Shown in pieces: positions 48,101-58,156 of a DNA stretch of 64,000 nucleotides. The notes under the pieces were generated by a model. It worked only from the letters and a program-made list of their open reading frames with translations, had not been told where the DNA came from and searched no databases. The DNA is from Dichomitus squalens LYAD-421 SS1. Taxonomy: Eukaryota > Basidiomycota > Agaricomycetes > Polyporales > Polyporaceae. Both the position numbers and the translations under genes were made by a program. How positions within the stretch are numbered: position 1 is the first letter of the stretch; each line of letters begins with the position of its first letter. The stretch spans positions 1,759,163 to 1,823,162 of the forward strand of contig NW_006766883.1 of the NCBI RefSeq assembly GCF_000275845.1. The letters run 5' to 3'.

Positions 48101-48432
48101 CAAGACCAAGCAAATCGCCGCCCCTGGGTCCTCTGATGCTGGCCCTTCACGATGGCTATCTGAATCCCCATTGACAACTATCGGCGAGACGCCAAGTCGG
48201 AGCGTGTCTATAGCGGTCCCGCAGACCGACATAATGTTGCCAGCGAGAAACACGAGAGCTATTTCACAGCAACAGGAGTAGCAAGTCAGGACGTCTCACT
48301 CTCCGTATTCCCAGTCGTCGAGCGACACAGTCGCCTGCCAAGTCGCTAGATGCACAAGTCGAAGAGGCGGAAGTAGAGATGGAATTGTCGGAGTCGGAGT
48401 CCGATGACGATGACTTGTATCTGGATGAGTAA
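45145..48432 (+). CDS. Coiled-coil protein with C-terminal DUF6697-like domain
   Basis: Multi-exon gene; exons I can fix include 45145-45240, 45304-45408, 45469-45576, 45630-45734, 46243-46485 and 46536-46661, with others around 45955-46180 and 46730-47880 less certain. The intron after 45408 starts GC rather than GT. The first two thirds are a heptad coiled coil (LVESKQEVERLASIEKT, LQDSLRERVSLIEELEVKN). The C-terminal globular part (DYLCPNMDHNAWSPAGPGKH, YRHVFVGAGKLFLYCGWYHV, LTKDEWGTLPAKVK) looks like DUF6697, a basidiomycete domain of unknown function. The main frame stops at 48281, but an acidic tail (AEVEMELSESESDDDDLYLDE) follows in the +1 frame to 48432, so a last intron is likely. Confidence 0.7.
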
Positions 48433-48630
48433 GTGTGGGTTTGCTGTAATCTGGTTCCATATAGTTTTGCTATCTTGCTATGCTGCCCGCGCTCGTCACC
48501 CGCTTTGCCCTTGCTATCTTGCATTCCGTGTCGCTGTTACAGTACAGAGCTACTATTATACATCTCCTCGTGATTTGCTATTGTACACAATCCCCAGGCA
48601 TGTACTGCGACAATCCATATCATACCGATC

Positions 48631-49706
48631 TCACTTGGACGGGAATGTAGCCTGCTCAACCTGCTCGCGCTTGCCTTTCTCCCACTTCTCGAAAACACCA
48701 ACGGAGAAGCCCGCCGTAACGTCTGGGTCGCCACGGATGAGGCCTTCCAACGTGTGCTTGGTGTACTCGTCGAGGGGCATCCAGTGCTTTGACAGGGCCG
48801 GTGTCGTGCCTTGGTCTATGAAAGCTAGGTCAGATCTTCAGCAGCAACCAGTCAACCAGTGTTATACGCACGATCATGCAGCTCGGATTCGACCAGCCTA
48901 GAATTGACCGAGTGAATCACAGATAACGTCAATCAAAGACAGCGGACGTACGGTGGAAAGATTTCCAGCACATGGACGTTAGTTCCCTTCAGCTGGGCAC
49001 GCAGCGAGATGTCAAAACTGTGCAGCGCAGCCTTCGTCGCACAGTAGTTAGGTACGTCGGGCTTCGGAGCCGAAGCAAGTGCAGAAGTGATAGGGATTAT
49101 GAAAGACGGCTTGCCCTCGGACTGTCATGAGGTCAGAGATGGTTGCATGAGACGACTTAGAGGCAGACGCACGCTGCGCTTAAGGAAGTGGGGCAGGAAA
49201 AGGATAATCGTCTTGATAATCGAGAGGTAGTTCGTGTTCAACTCAGCCTCGAGGACTGGGTCAATGTAAAGGATACCGTTAGAACAAAATGCAATGTTCA
49301 AACAAGACTAGCTCAACTGACCCTTGAAGTCTATCGTTTCGGGCTTGTTGAAATCGAAGATATGCTGGATGCCCGACGACAGCAGGATTGTGTCTAGCTG
49401 TCATGTGGTCAAAGAGTGAGCATGGACCCAAGTTCGAGGGAATTAGGAAGGCCTTACATCAGGATAGTTGGACAGGATGTCCTCGACAAACGCCTTTAGG
49501 TTATCATGGTGCGTGTTGAGGTCAACGCGAGCGGTCCGTATCCTTTCACCCTGCGTGGCAATCTCATCAAGGCGCTCCTGGCGACGACCGGAGACGATGA
49601 CGGTAGGCTTGGTCTCGAGGTTATGAATGGCAAGAGCAAGAGCACGACCGATGCCGGCGGTGGCACCGATGACGAGGACACTTTTCGCGTCTTTGACACC
49701 TGGCAT
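48631..49706 (-). CDS. Short-chain dehydrogenase/reductase (classical SDR)
   Basis: Predicted 262 aa; exons 49706-49458, 49397-49322, 49255-49173, 49121-48952, 48897-48872, 48815-48631. Rossmann cofactor motif GATAGIG at residues 13-19, followed by VSGRRQERLDEI, whose Arg residues suggest NADPH. NTNYLSIIKTI is the usual Asn helix; SALAS supplies the catalytic Ser and YCATK the Tyr-Lys pair. It resembles fungal oxidoreductases of the DltE type. No membrane segment. Substrate unknown. Convergent with the DUF6697-like gene. Confidence 0.85.
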
Positions 49707-49931
49707 GGCAATAAGGGTCGAAGTGAGAACACGAGGGAATATCGTTGAGAGTTGTGCAAGGGACTGGATGCGTACCGACTTGTATATGTATGCACAATGA
49801 AGAAGTCGCGTATGATGACGTCAAGCGCCAGCAGTTCCATATGCGCGCGCGCGTTTTGCCTTCAGTTCTCATCCGGAGGCCGCTTCAGTCAGCTCATCCA
49901 CTCTTTACTCCGTCGAGTTGCTCTACAATTA

Positions 49932-51041
49932 ATGGCAGCCACGTCAGAAACACAAACATCCGACGACGCGTGGCCAGAACATATGCACACCAGGGGATAT
50001 CAGCCCGATGTCCTCGACGAACATGACCCACGCGATCTCCGCGTGAGTAAGCAGTCTCTCACCTGGACCTCAACGTGGAGGCTTAGAACCACTGTGTAGA
50101 AAGCGTTGATGTCTGCGGAAGGGCTTAAGCAAGAAGGCAACGATCACTTTCGTGCCAAGCGTTGGGATGAAGCCCTCGCAGCTTACCGCTCTGCACTGGG
50201 TCACCTTCCTAGGCGACCTCAACCGCAGAGGACAGCGACAACAGAGGATGACCTGGAAGATGCTGATGCCGAGACGCTACGTCCACAAAGCGATACCGAC
50301 GATAAAGTGACACAAGAGGCAGAGCTCGAGGCCCAGCAGCAGCAACCTCCATCCGAGCTCGATGGTGAATGTGCGAAGGCCCGAGCAGTCCTGAATGCTA
50401 ACATTGGCGCATGCTATACCAAGCTCGTAAGATGATCACGTAGTCCTAAGTTCTGTGTCATCTCAACTTTATGCGACGGTGCAGGGCGAACCTAAAGAAG
50501 TCGTGAATGCGTGCACAGAAGGTGAGCAGGTTATCATACTCCTATACGTAGTCGCCTGCTTATCGTGGACATCGGTGCAGCTCTGCAAGATGATCCGAAA
50601 TACATCAAAGCACTACAGAGGCGAGCCGCAGCGAACGAGCAGATTAACTCCTGGTCTTCCCTCGCAAGTGCGCAGGAAGGTCCGTGTGTCGTCTAGTATC
50701 TCGCGATTTGCTTTAGAATGAGGGAAATTGCAACCCCAGATTACAAGACCCTCCTTGATTTACTTCCCCGCACATCTCCCGAAGTCGCAGGCATCCGCCG
50801 AACATTGGCAGCCCTGGCACCGCGGGTGGAGGCTGCTCAGAAACGCGAGACCGCTGAGATGCTCGACAAGTTGAAAGGTCTTGGCAACAGCCTCTTAGGT
50901 GGGAGATCTCAATGATTTCCGTTGGTTGTTGTTCTCATCAAGCGGCACGTAGGGAACTTCGGTCTATCGACTGACAACTTCCAGTTTGTTCCCAATGGTC
51001 AAGGGGGATACTCGATGAATTTTGTGCAGGATCCTAGATGA
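49932..51041 (+). CDS. ttc1: Tetratricopeptide repeat protein TTC1-like
   Basis: Predicted 273 aa; exons 49932-50042, 50100-50426, 50485-50521, 50581-50679, 50740-50898, 50953-51041. Three TPR motifs: LKQEGNDHFRAKRWDEALAA, then ARAVLNANIGACYTKLGEPK, then PKYIKALQRRAAANEQINSW, with an acidic/Gln-rich insert inside the first pair. The C-terminal signature FGLSTDNFQFVPNGQGGYSM is diagnostic for TTC1 orthologues. TTC1 is a co-chaperone-type adaptor that binds Hsp70/Hsp90 tails in animals. The first exon joins only with the acceptor at 50099 (DLRKALMSAEG). Confidence 0.88.
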
Positions 51042-51500
51042 CGAGACGAAGCAGCAGGTCACATCCAACTTGTCTTACTACGCATATTCCACATATCCTA
51101 TATTCTCAGAGTTACTCATGCAACTTAGAGTGCACACAGTACATATGTAGGAGGCTGTCAGACTTCAGTGCTTCTCGATCGGCGCCTAATGCGCCTAACC
51201 GCGTGTCGGGCGCGTATTTTCCGCCACGATGGCCGTGAAGTTCAGCACTTTGCTTTATGAAAACAACGACCTCTCGCCTTGCACGAAATGACAACATATC
51301 TAACTACTGCCCCACGCCAACAGAGCCTGAAAGCGGCAACGTATTTCTCGGTACCATCTACATCTATATCAATCCACTATACTTGGCTACGGCTTGTTGG
51401 TGCTATTACGACTGCCATCTCAGTAAGTGCAGGCCATGGTGTCGTGGAGTCTCAAAGTTTTTCACCTTCCATCATAGCACCGTGAAGAAGCTCATAATAC
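51042..51500. other. Intergenic region
   Basis: About 460 bp between ttc1 and the F-box/LRR pseudogene. No start codon in the position expected from the sister gene is present here. Confidence 0.45.
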
Positions 51501-52978
51501 ATCTCCCCCGCTTGAATGTCGACATCTTGGCAACCGTCACGTCCGTTGCGTCGCCGGACACGATCGTAACATTGATGCTGTCCTCTCGTCTCTTCTACCA
51601 TGAAGGCCCCAAAGTTCTTCTGGCAGATGGCGTCACCCTTAACAGCGAACACCAGATCCCTGTCTTCTTGAGGTCCATCCTTGCTGAAGATGGAACCCGC
51701 TGTCGTTACCTTGGTTCCGCCCGCTTCTCCTTCGCCTATCCATCCTTGCGGACCCTCATCTTGAATCGATCTGAAGACCTGCTTTCGGTATTACCCGATA
51801 GTACCCAATTTGGGGGTAGCTCTCAGCACCTTACCCGCTGTTGAGATCGTCGACCTCGGTTCATGCGCTTGCCTGGCGTGCAACATGATCCAAGGGATGG
51901 CCAGGCTTGTCCGTGCGTACTTGGGCTACGACATATACGACGACCGCACATCGCTTTCCATGACAGACATGCACCCCCTCTTCGTCTTAGCCAGTTCCCG
52001 ACACACGCTCGCGACTCTTGAAGTGTCCGCGTATGAAGGAGTAATTCTACCACACTTGTACCCCGGACCGTTTTCGCAGGTGCATTCCCTCAGGGTCTCC
52101 AACTAGTCATACCCTTTACTTGCTCCTTACATCTACGCGTTCCCCAAGCTGCGTCCCCTCGACTTACCGGAATTTTTGGGCGTCTCTCCCTTTATCGAAC
52201 AGAATTCAGTGACTGTTCACGACGAGAATCGCAAGGAGCAGCAGTGCCTCGGTGCATGGAAGCTCGAATCCGCCATGGGTGGTCTCAACGAACTTTACCT
52301 GAGCGGGCTCTCGTGCGAAGTCCAGGATCTCACCGTGTTCATGGAATCGTTCACGTCGTATACGATGCTCGGACAGCTCCTTAGCAACGCGCGTCCCTCG
52401 ACGCTCTACCTGAGGACGCCACAGCCTGGAGTTCTAAAGGAGGACACTGCACTCCCGGCCTTGCTGCGTTGCGAAGACGGAGCGCAGCTGACCGCGCTGG
52501 ACTTGCACATTGAGTTCTCTCCGGAGGACAGGGATATAGACCTGGAAGCAGGGCTGGTTAGTCTCTGCCGACACGTCTCGTTCTCGATCATGTGTTCACT
52601 GACGACGGGACACACTAGGCATGCCTTCGTGCGGCGCTCTCTACGACCCCCATTCGGCTTCTCAAGCTCTATCTTTGGTGTTTCGACATACCAGTGAGGG
52701 ATCCCGAATATACGGATGAGCCCTGTGCGGCACCCTTATGCTTCGTTGAACAGTTCCTGGAGGGTGCCGACGTTGGAGGTCTAGCCAAAACGTTCCTCGA
52801 CACCATCTCACCGTTAGAGATGATCCGACTCGAAATAGGCGGCCATCGTACGCGCGAGAACAAGCCCTTCAATGCGTTGAAGGGCGGGGAAATCGTTGTT
52901 GTCAATAAAGAGGTGCCAAATATGGTCAGTATGCACGATGTTGACATGGACTCTGAAGATGGTTCCGAAGAAGACTAG
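51501..52978 (+). pseudogene. Decayed F-box/LRR-type gene, tandem sister of 53482-55059
   Basis: Translates in pieces to the same protein as the intact neighbour: LSSRLFYHEGPKVLLADG, FLRSILAEDGTRCRYLG, MHPLFVLASSRHTLATLEVS, LYLSGLSCEVQDLTVFMES and ALDLHIEFSPEDRDIDLEAG align with clear counterparts. Damage: no ATG where the sister starts, loss of about 35 codons after CRYLG, a frameshift at the G-run near 51812-51816, and an in-frame TAG at 52104-52106. The 3' part, including the last intron (GTTAGT after GCAGGGCTG, near 52558) and an acidic tail ending SEDGSEED, is intact. It may be expressed as RNA but cannot give the full protein unless splicing avoids both lesions. Confidence 0.75.
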
Positions 52979-53071
52979 GCGAGAACTGTCGCATACGCCC
53001 CATCATCGTCATCCTGTTTTGTGATCCTTAGCCGAGAGCTGTAGATTTTAATAAGATATCGAGAAGGAATA

Positions 53072-53255
53072 CAGGGAACTACTTACGGTCGGACCTGCCA
53101 CCACCGTCCAACCTGCCACCTGCCTGATTAGGCCTTCAGGCGCCTGTCATGACGCTTGCCATGTCCCAGAGACGGTGGTGTGCAAGAGCGTCTCGAGGCC
53201 TAATGAGGCAGGTGGCAGGTTGGACGGTGGTGGCAGGTCCGACCGTAGTTCCCTG
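53072..53255. mobile_element. 184-bp foldback MITE with about 58-bp inverted arms
   Basis: The ends CAGGGAACTAC and GTAGTTCCCTG are inverted, flanked on both sides by TA (53070-53071, 53256-53257). The arms pair almost perfectly for nearly 60 bp: GGTCGGACCTGCCACCACCG on the left equals the reverse complement of the right arm. The left arm has a 4-nt insertion and one mismatch near the loop. The inner part also pairs (GACGCTTGC against GCAAGAGCGTC). No coding capacity. TA target duplication suggests mobilisation by a Tc1/mariner-type transposase. Confidence 0.9.
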
Positions 53256-53481
53256 TAAGCCAACGAACTCTCAGTGACTCCCAGTGTATCACGGTCCTCG
53301 GGCTGAGTTAATTGGCGACATAGCGCAAGAGATCATCTCTCCATCAGCGTCTAATTCAACAACGCGCGTTGCTTTGTACACTCATGTCAATATAAGCGTA
53401 CCGACGAAGCCTGGTGTGTTATCTGTACTAAATCCAATCAAATAGGCTGGCTAGCTCATGCCGTTTGTCGAAATTCTCTAG

Positions 53482-55059
53482 ATGCGCTCTCACACTCTCA
53501 ATGACGATATCCTGGTGAACATCCTCTCTTTTACATCGTTGAAAACGATCCCATCGATGATGCAAACGTGTCGTGTATTTTATCATGAAGGCCCGAAGGT
53601 ACTTCTCGCTAGTGGCGCTGCGTTCGGCGGTTTGGAGCAAATCCCGGCTTTTCTCCGGTTCATCCTCGCAGAAGACGGCACCCGCTGCCGCTACCTGGGC
53701 CAATTTCACCTCCTCATCGAGGAAGAGGATGACAATGAAGAAGGCCCTGTTCACCAAACAGTTGAAATGGACACTGGCATCGCGCGCTCCCTCGTTGCTC
53801 TATTCTGCCATCATGATTTCCCTCTACTCCATACGCTTGCTCTCGATCCCGCAGAAATGCTGTTAACGGCCATACCAGGTCTATCTTCCGCCCTGAGCAC
53901 TCTTCCATCCGTCAAGGTCGTAAATTTCAGATCCGCTGGTCCCATGACCTGCAAGATCATCAAAGGAATGCGCAAGCTCACCGACGTAAGACTAGCCTAC
54001 AGTCCCTCCCGCTGGAAAGCTCTGGCCTCCCAGCTACATCCTCTCTTTGTCCTGGAGGACTCCAGAAACACCCTGGAGCGGCTTGACGTATCCTTCTTTG
54101 ACGAGCCCCTCCCCCGTTCCCGCTATCCCCAACAGTTCTCGCAAATGCGCTCTCTCAAGCTTGGATGGTGCTCTCAGCTTGCCATCGCCCCCTTTGCCTA
54201 CGCATTTCCCCACCTTCGTCGCCTCACCTACGAAGTTATGGTCGATCACGACGATCTTGACACGGATGAGGTCATAGCGCTCCATCAGCAGCACCGCCAG
54301 GAATTTTCCGCCTACAGCACATGGAGGGAGCTCGAGGCAGCGTCGGGACGTTTCTTCGACTTATACGTCAGCGGGCTGGCTTGCCAAATCAACGACGTAC
54401 AAGTGTTCATGGACCCGCAGCAGACGTTCGCCATGCTGCACGACTTTCTGAACGACGTCCGTCCTTCGAAGCTCTACTTGCGAATTCCTCGGCATGGGAT
54501 TGGAGTGGAGGCATCGGCGCTTCCGGATCTGTTTCGCTCGCAGGCTGGGTCGCGACTGCGAAATCTGTCCTTACACATAGAGTTCGCGCAGGAGGAGAAG
54601 GATATGGACCTGGGGGCGGCTATGGTTTGTCGATTCATGGCGGGCTCAAGCCGTCGTCGAACGCGTGCTGATAGCCGACAATGCAGGGTGCGCTCCGAGG
54701 TGCGCTCGGGACGCTGCACGGCTTACGGTCACTTGAATTAACCTTCCAGTGCTCAGCTATCCCAGAGATAAGACTCGACGTGTACACCCCTTCGACGCTG
54801 GCCACGTGTCTCGCAGAAGAATATCTACAGCAGCTCGACCTCGTTGATTTTGCAAGGTCATTTCTTCTGGCTGTCCCGTCGTTGGAACGCGTCGGGGTTG
54901 ACCTAACCGGTCTCCGTGGGCGCAGCCGAGAGGAAGTTCAAGTTCTGGAGGATGGGACCGTCACCACTACTATCAATAGATGGTGAAGCTGTAGAGGATG
55001 ATGATCTGGGTGACGAAGAAACAGCTGAAGAGGAGATAGGCGATACGTACGAGGACTAG
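53482..55059 (+). CDS. F-box/LRR-type protein (intact tandem sister)
   Basis: Exons 53482-54624 and 54687-54986 give 480 aa. The N-terminus (LNDDILVNILSFTSLKTIPSM...VFYHEGPKVLL) is a basidiomycete F-box. Downstream are irregular Leu-rich segments: LSTLPSVKVVNF, QFSQMRSLKLGWC, RLRNLSLHIEFAQ, LHGLRSLELTFQC. It would serve as substrate receptor of an SCF ubiquitin ligase. The frame ends TTINRW at 54986, but an acidic stretch (EAVEDDDLGDEETAEEE) follows in the +1 frame to 55059 and corresponds to the acidic tail of the sister. Either a small final intron or a recent frameshift explains this. Confidence 0.75.
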
Positions 55060-55175
55060 GCTACTCGCTCATCTCTGCTGTCGTAGTATGGGTCATGGAC
55101 TGTAACAAGCCGAAATTCACTTGATATTATAATGCTTAGTATGGTACGAAGTGTCCCGCCATTATAGTGTCGATG

Positions 55176-55904
55176 TCAGCTGATGAAGTCGAATGTGTTG
55201 GGGAACACTCCAGATTTGCTCAACGGCCAAACCTGATTCCAACTTAGCATGAGTAGCTGGTTTCGCCATAGAGAGCGCACCTTTGCAATCAGCCTCCCTT
55301 TCACCAGCCCTAGGGGTACCGGTCCGTATACGCGGGAGTCTCTTGAGTACGCCAGGTTGTCCCCAGTAACCCATATGTGATTCTTAGGTACCACTACGTG
55401 CTCTGTCGAAGGCGCAGCTAGCCCTGTAGGATCCACACATACGACATCTCCAGGTAGACCCGTGATACGCTTGCAGACTGTACGTCCAGGGTCGAGTGGG
55501 GAAATGAATGTGACGAGATCCCCTCTACTGAGGCGGTTGACATCAATCCACTTCCAATCCAATGCGAGCTCTCCCTCAATAGCCATAGTGGGAAGCATAG
55601 ATGGTCCTGCCACCTGACACAGGTCACGAATACCGAGATTCGCTCAGCGTTCCCGAGAGGGCATGGGATAACGGAGAATTGGCCACTCACATGAGAAATT
55701 GTCGCGATATGGTCGCCGAACAGATGCAATATACAACCAATATTGGCCACCTGAGGAAGACTTTGAGCATTCTTCAGAGAACAAGGCCACAAAAAGACAG
55801 ACCTGGAGACTCCTATAGGGCAGGTCGGAGCACCAGAATTGACGACTCTTAACCACCCGACGAAGAGACCTCCAAGCCTCTGCTATCCATGATCGAGCAG
55901 CCAT
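55176..55904 (-). CDS. imp1: Mitochondrial inner membrane protease subunit 1
   Basis: Predicted 183 aa; exons 55904-55803, 55750-55691, 55613-55281, 55232-55176. Type I signal peptidase fold in the intermembrane space: catalytic Ser in GPSMLPTM (start of exon 3), then RGDLVTFISPLDPGRTVCKRI with the catalytic Lys, GLPGD, and the box HIWVTGDNLAYSRDSRVYGPV. The last intron (48 nt) is in frame and easily overlooked; removing it gives the family ending AKVWPLSKSG. Imp1 removes sorting signals from proteins such as cytochrome b2 and Cox2. It shares 170 bp of promoter with elp4. Confidence 0.9.
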
Positions 55905-56074
55905 ATTCAATATCACGGTCGTATATTAGAACAGTCGAGAGTTCGCAGCAGAGGTCATGGCGCTGAGAAAGGCCCAACGCGTGTGTTCGCGCTTGCCCCG
56001 ACAATCTGTGTATGGCGCTACATAGCGCTACCTTGGCCCACTTTCACTACGAAGTCTCACCCGCAACCAGCGCG

Positions 56075-57688
56075 ATGTCCGCCTTCAAGCGGCGAACGAC
56101 CTCCAAACAGCCACCGCCACCGATTGGAACCCGACCATCTCCTGGATCGCCTGCGACGACCATAACCTCGACCGGAATCCCTTCCCTCGACGACATCCTT
56201 GGCGGCGGGCTTCCCCTTTCTTGCTCCCTGCTTGTCCTCGCACCCGATGCGCACTCAGCATACGGCGAACTTGTCCTCAAGTACTTTGCGTCTCAAGGGC
56301 TCGCATGCGGGCAGCGCATCTGCGTTGTGGATGCGCGGCCGGACGCGTTTCTTTCCGAGTGTATGTGGATGCCAGGGAGCAGCGGGGCCGCGTCCGCACA
56401 ATCCAATTCCCCCACGCCCGCGCCACCAACCGCAGCAGAGGATGAGGAAGACGAGAAAGCATCAGAACACGACACGAAAATCAAGATCGCTTGGAGGTAC
56501 GAGCAAATGAAACAGTTCCAAACGACAGTGCAGTCGCCTGACCAGTACGTCACACTACGACTGGTTTCTGATCTACTGTGCGCGAGAAGTGAGCATGCTT
56601 CCCCTCCAACAGGTCTGCGGATGACTATTGCCGCAGATTTGACTTGACGTCTCGGGTCCCGGAGTCCACAATTAATTCCGCGCTCAGCGAGGGCCGCTAC
56701 CTGGACGTAAGGCCCGACGAGAGTTCATTTTCAGAAGACGAGTCTTCCTGCCGCAGGGTCCTACGATGCGTCGCGGAGATCTTGGCCAAAGCAGAGTCTG
56801 ACTCCCCCTCCGCTTCCGCATTAGCCACGCATGCGATCGTGACAAGAATATGCATCCCCGCATTAGGCTCTTATGAATGGGGCGACCTGTCCCCTCAGGT
56901 GCGCACCCCTGTTCTCCGCTTCCCCTGTAGACGTGCAAATTAAGCGTATGCGTTAGGACGTCTGCTATTTCTTGCACTCCCTTCGTGCGCTCCTGCGCCG
57001 CCATCCTCGCGCATGCGCCGCGATGAGCGTGTCACCCCATTTGTGTCAAGAGACGTATGGTGGCCCTGGCTGGGTCCAGAAGCTAGGATGGCTCACGGAC
57101 GCGTCAATCACGCTCGCAGCGTTCACCGGTTCGTCTTTCACACACGGCATCTTGCCTCGACCCCCCTATAGCTACCTGTACTAATGTATACATTCGGTAG
57201 CGAATCCCTCTCTTTCGGCCATGTTCTCATCACATCATGGTCTTGTGCACATACACTCTCTCCCCGCGCCGCATACCTTACTTCCGCCGAGCGACAAGTT
57301 CTCGACCCTGCGCGGGCTGACGTCGTCGGGGGAGAACAATCTGGCATTCAAGTGCATGCGTAAACGACTGATCTTCGAAACGCTTCATCTCGATGTCGAA
57401 GGAGGCGTGAGCGAGCGGCGCACCACGCCGTCTTCGAGTGCTTTCGCGATGGAGGCAGGGACGGGACACGACCATGATCATTTGCATCAGCCATCGACCA
57501 TCCCGCTTCCTGGAGGTGCTTCCGTAGCCGCTGTACAGGTACAGTTGGAACAGGTGCATATGGCACCCAGCGTCCCGGAATCACAGCCAGATCTTCCACC
57601 GGCCAAACCGGAGAGCGCCTTCAAAAAAGCGAAGGTCAAGAAAAAGGTAGCATTCACATCAGAGCGACCAGATTTGTACGATTTCTAG
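56075..57688 (+). CDS. elp4: Elongator complex subunit ELP4 (PAXNEB)
   Basis: Predicted 471 aa; exons 56075-56544, 56613-56898, 56957-57128, 57201-57688. Elp4 is a RecA-fold ATPase-like subunit of Elongator, needed for wobble-uridine modification of tRNA. Landmarks: TSTGIPSLDDILGGGLPLS at about residues 31-49, a degenerate P-loop LVLAPDAHSAYGELVLKYF, the tRNA-binding region KIKIAWRYEQMKQF, DDYCRRFDLTSRVP, HAIVTRICIPALGSYEWGD, and the final KFSTLRGLTSSGENNLAFKC and KRLIFETLHLDVEGG. The start is MSAFKRRT; an upstream in-frame Met would add 21 residues. The C-terminal tail (AKVKKKVAFTSERPDLYDF) is typical. Confidence 0.92.
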
Positions 57689-58156
57689 CGCATATATTGT
57701 CATAGACTCTATCAATGTAGCCCTATGTACATGTCCGTATGTGTAGCAATAGATTGATGACTGATGCAAAACGGTGAACGCACGCGAACGTGAGCCCAAT
57801 AGTGTGTTCGTAGAGCAATTCTAATTCCCACCTGGAGGAGGCTGACAAGGCCTGTAGCAGCCTAGCGAGGCCGAGGAGTTGCGGGTAGTAGGAGAGCGTA
57901 TCGGAACCAAATGCGTAGGTATCGCTGGGTGATAGGAGGTGGGAAAACGCGAGAGCAGTAGGACAACATGGTTCGAAAACTTGAGTGGAAGCGATGTCAG
58001 GGTCGTGACAGATCGTGTTATGTCGTGGAGGACGTGCGGAGATGAGATAAACCGCGAGGATGAGTACGGCCGGCACAAACATGGAGAACACGCTGTAATT
58101 AACCCGTCAATGGAGAGATAGTTCTACAAGTATGGTGTCCTTACATGCATGTGCCG
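57689..58156. other. Convergent 3' intergenic region
   Basis: 468 bp between the elp4 stop and the F-box gene stop. A 122-codon minus ORF (57723-58091) begins with a hydrophobic stretch but has no other sign of being a gene. Confidence 0.45.

Noticed and set aside
57723..58091. 122-codon minus ORF starting with a hydrophobic segment
   Set aside because: Resembles a signal peptide by chance; Cys and Ser are scattered, there is no family match, and it lies in the 3' space between convergent genes.
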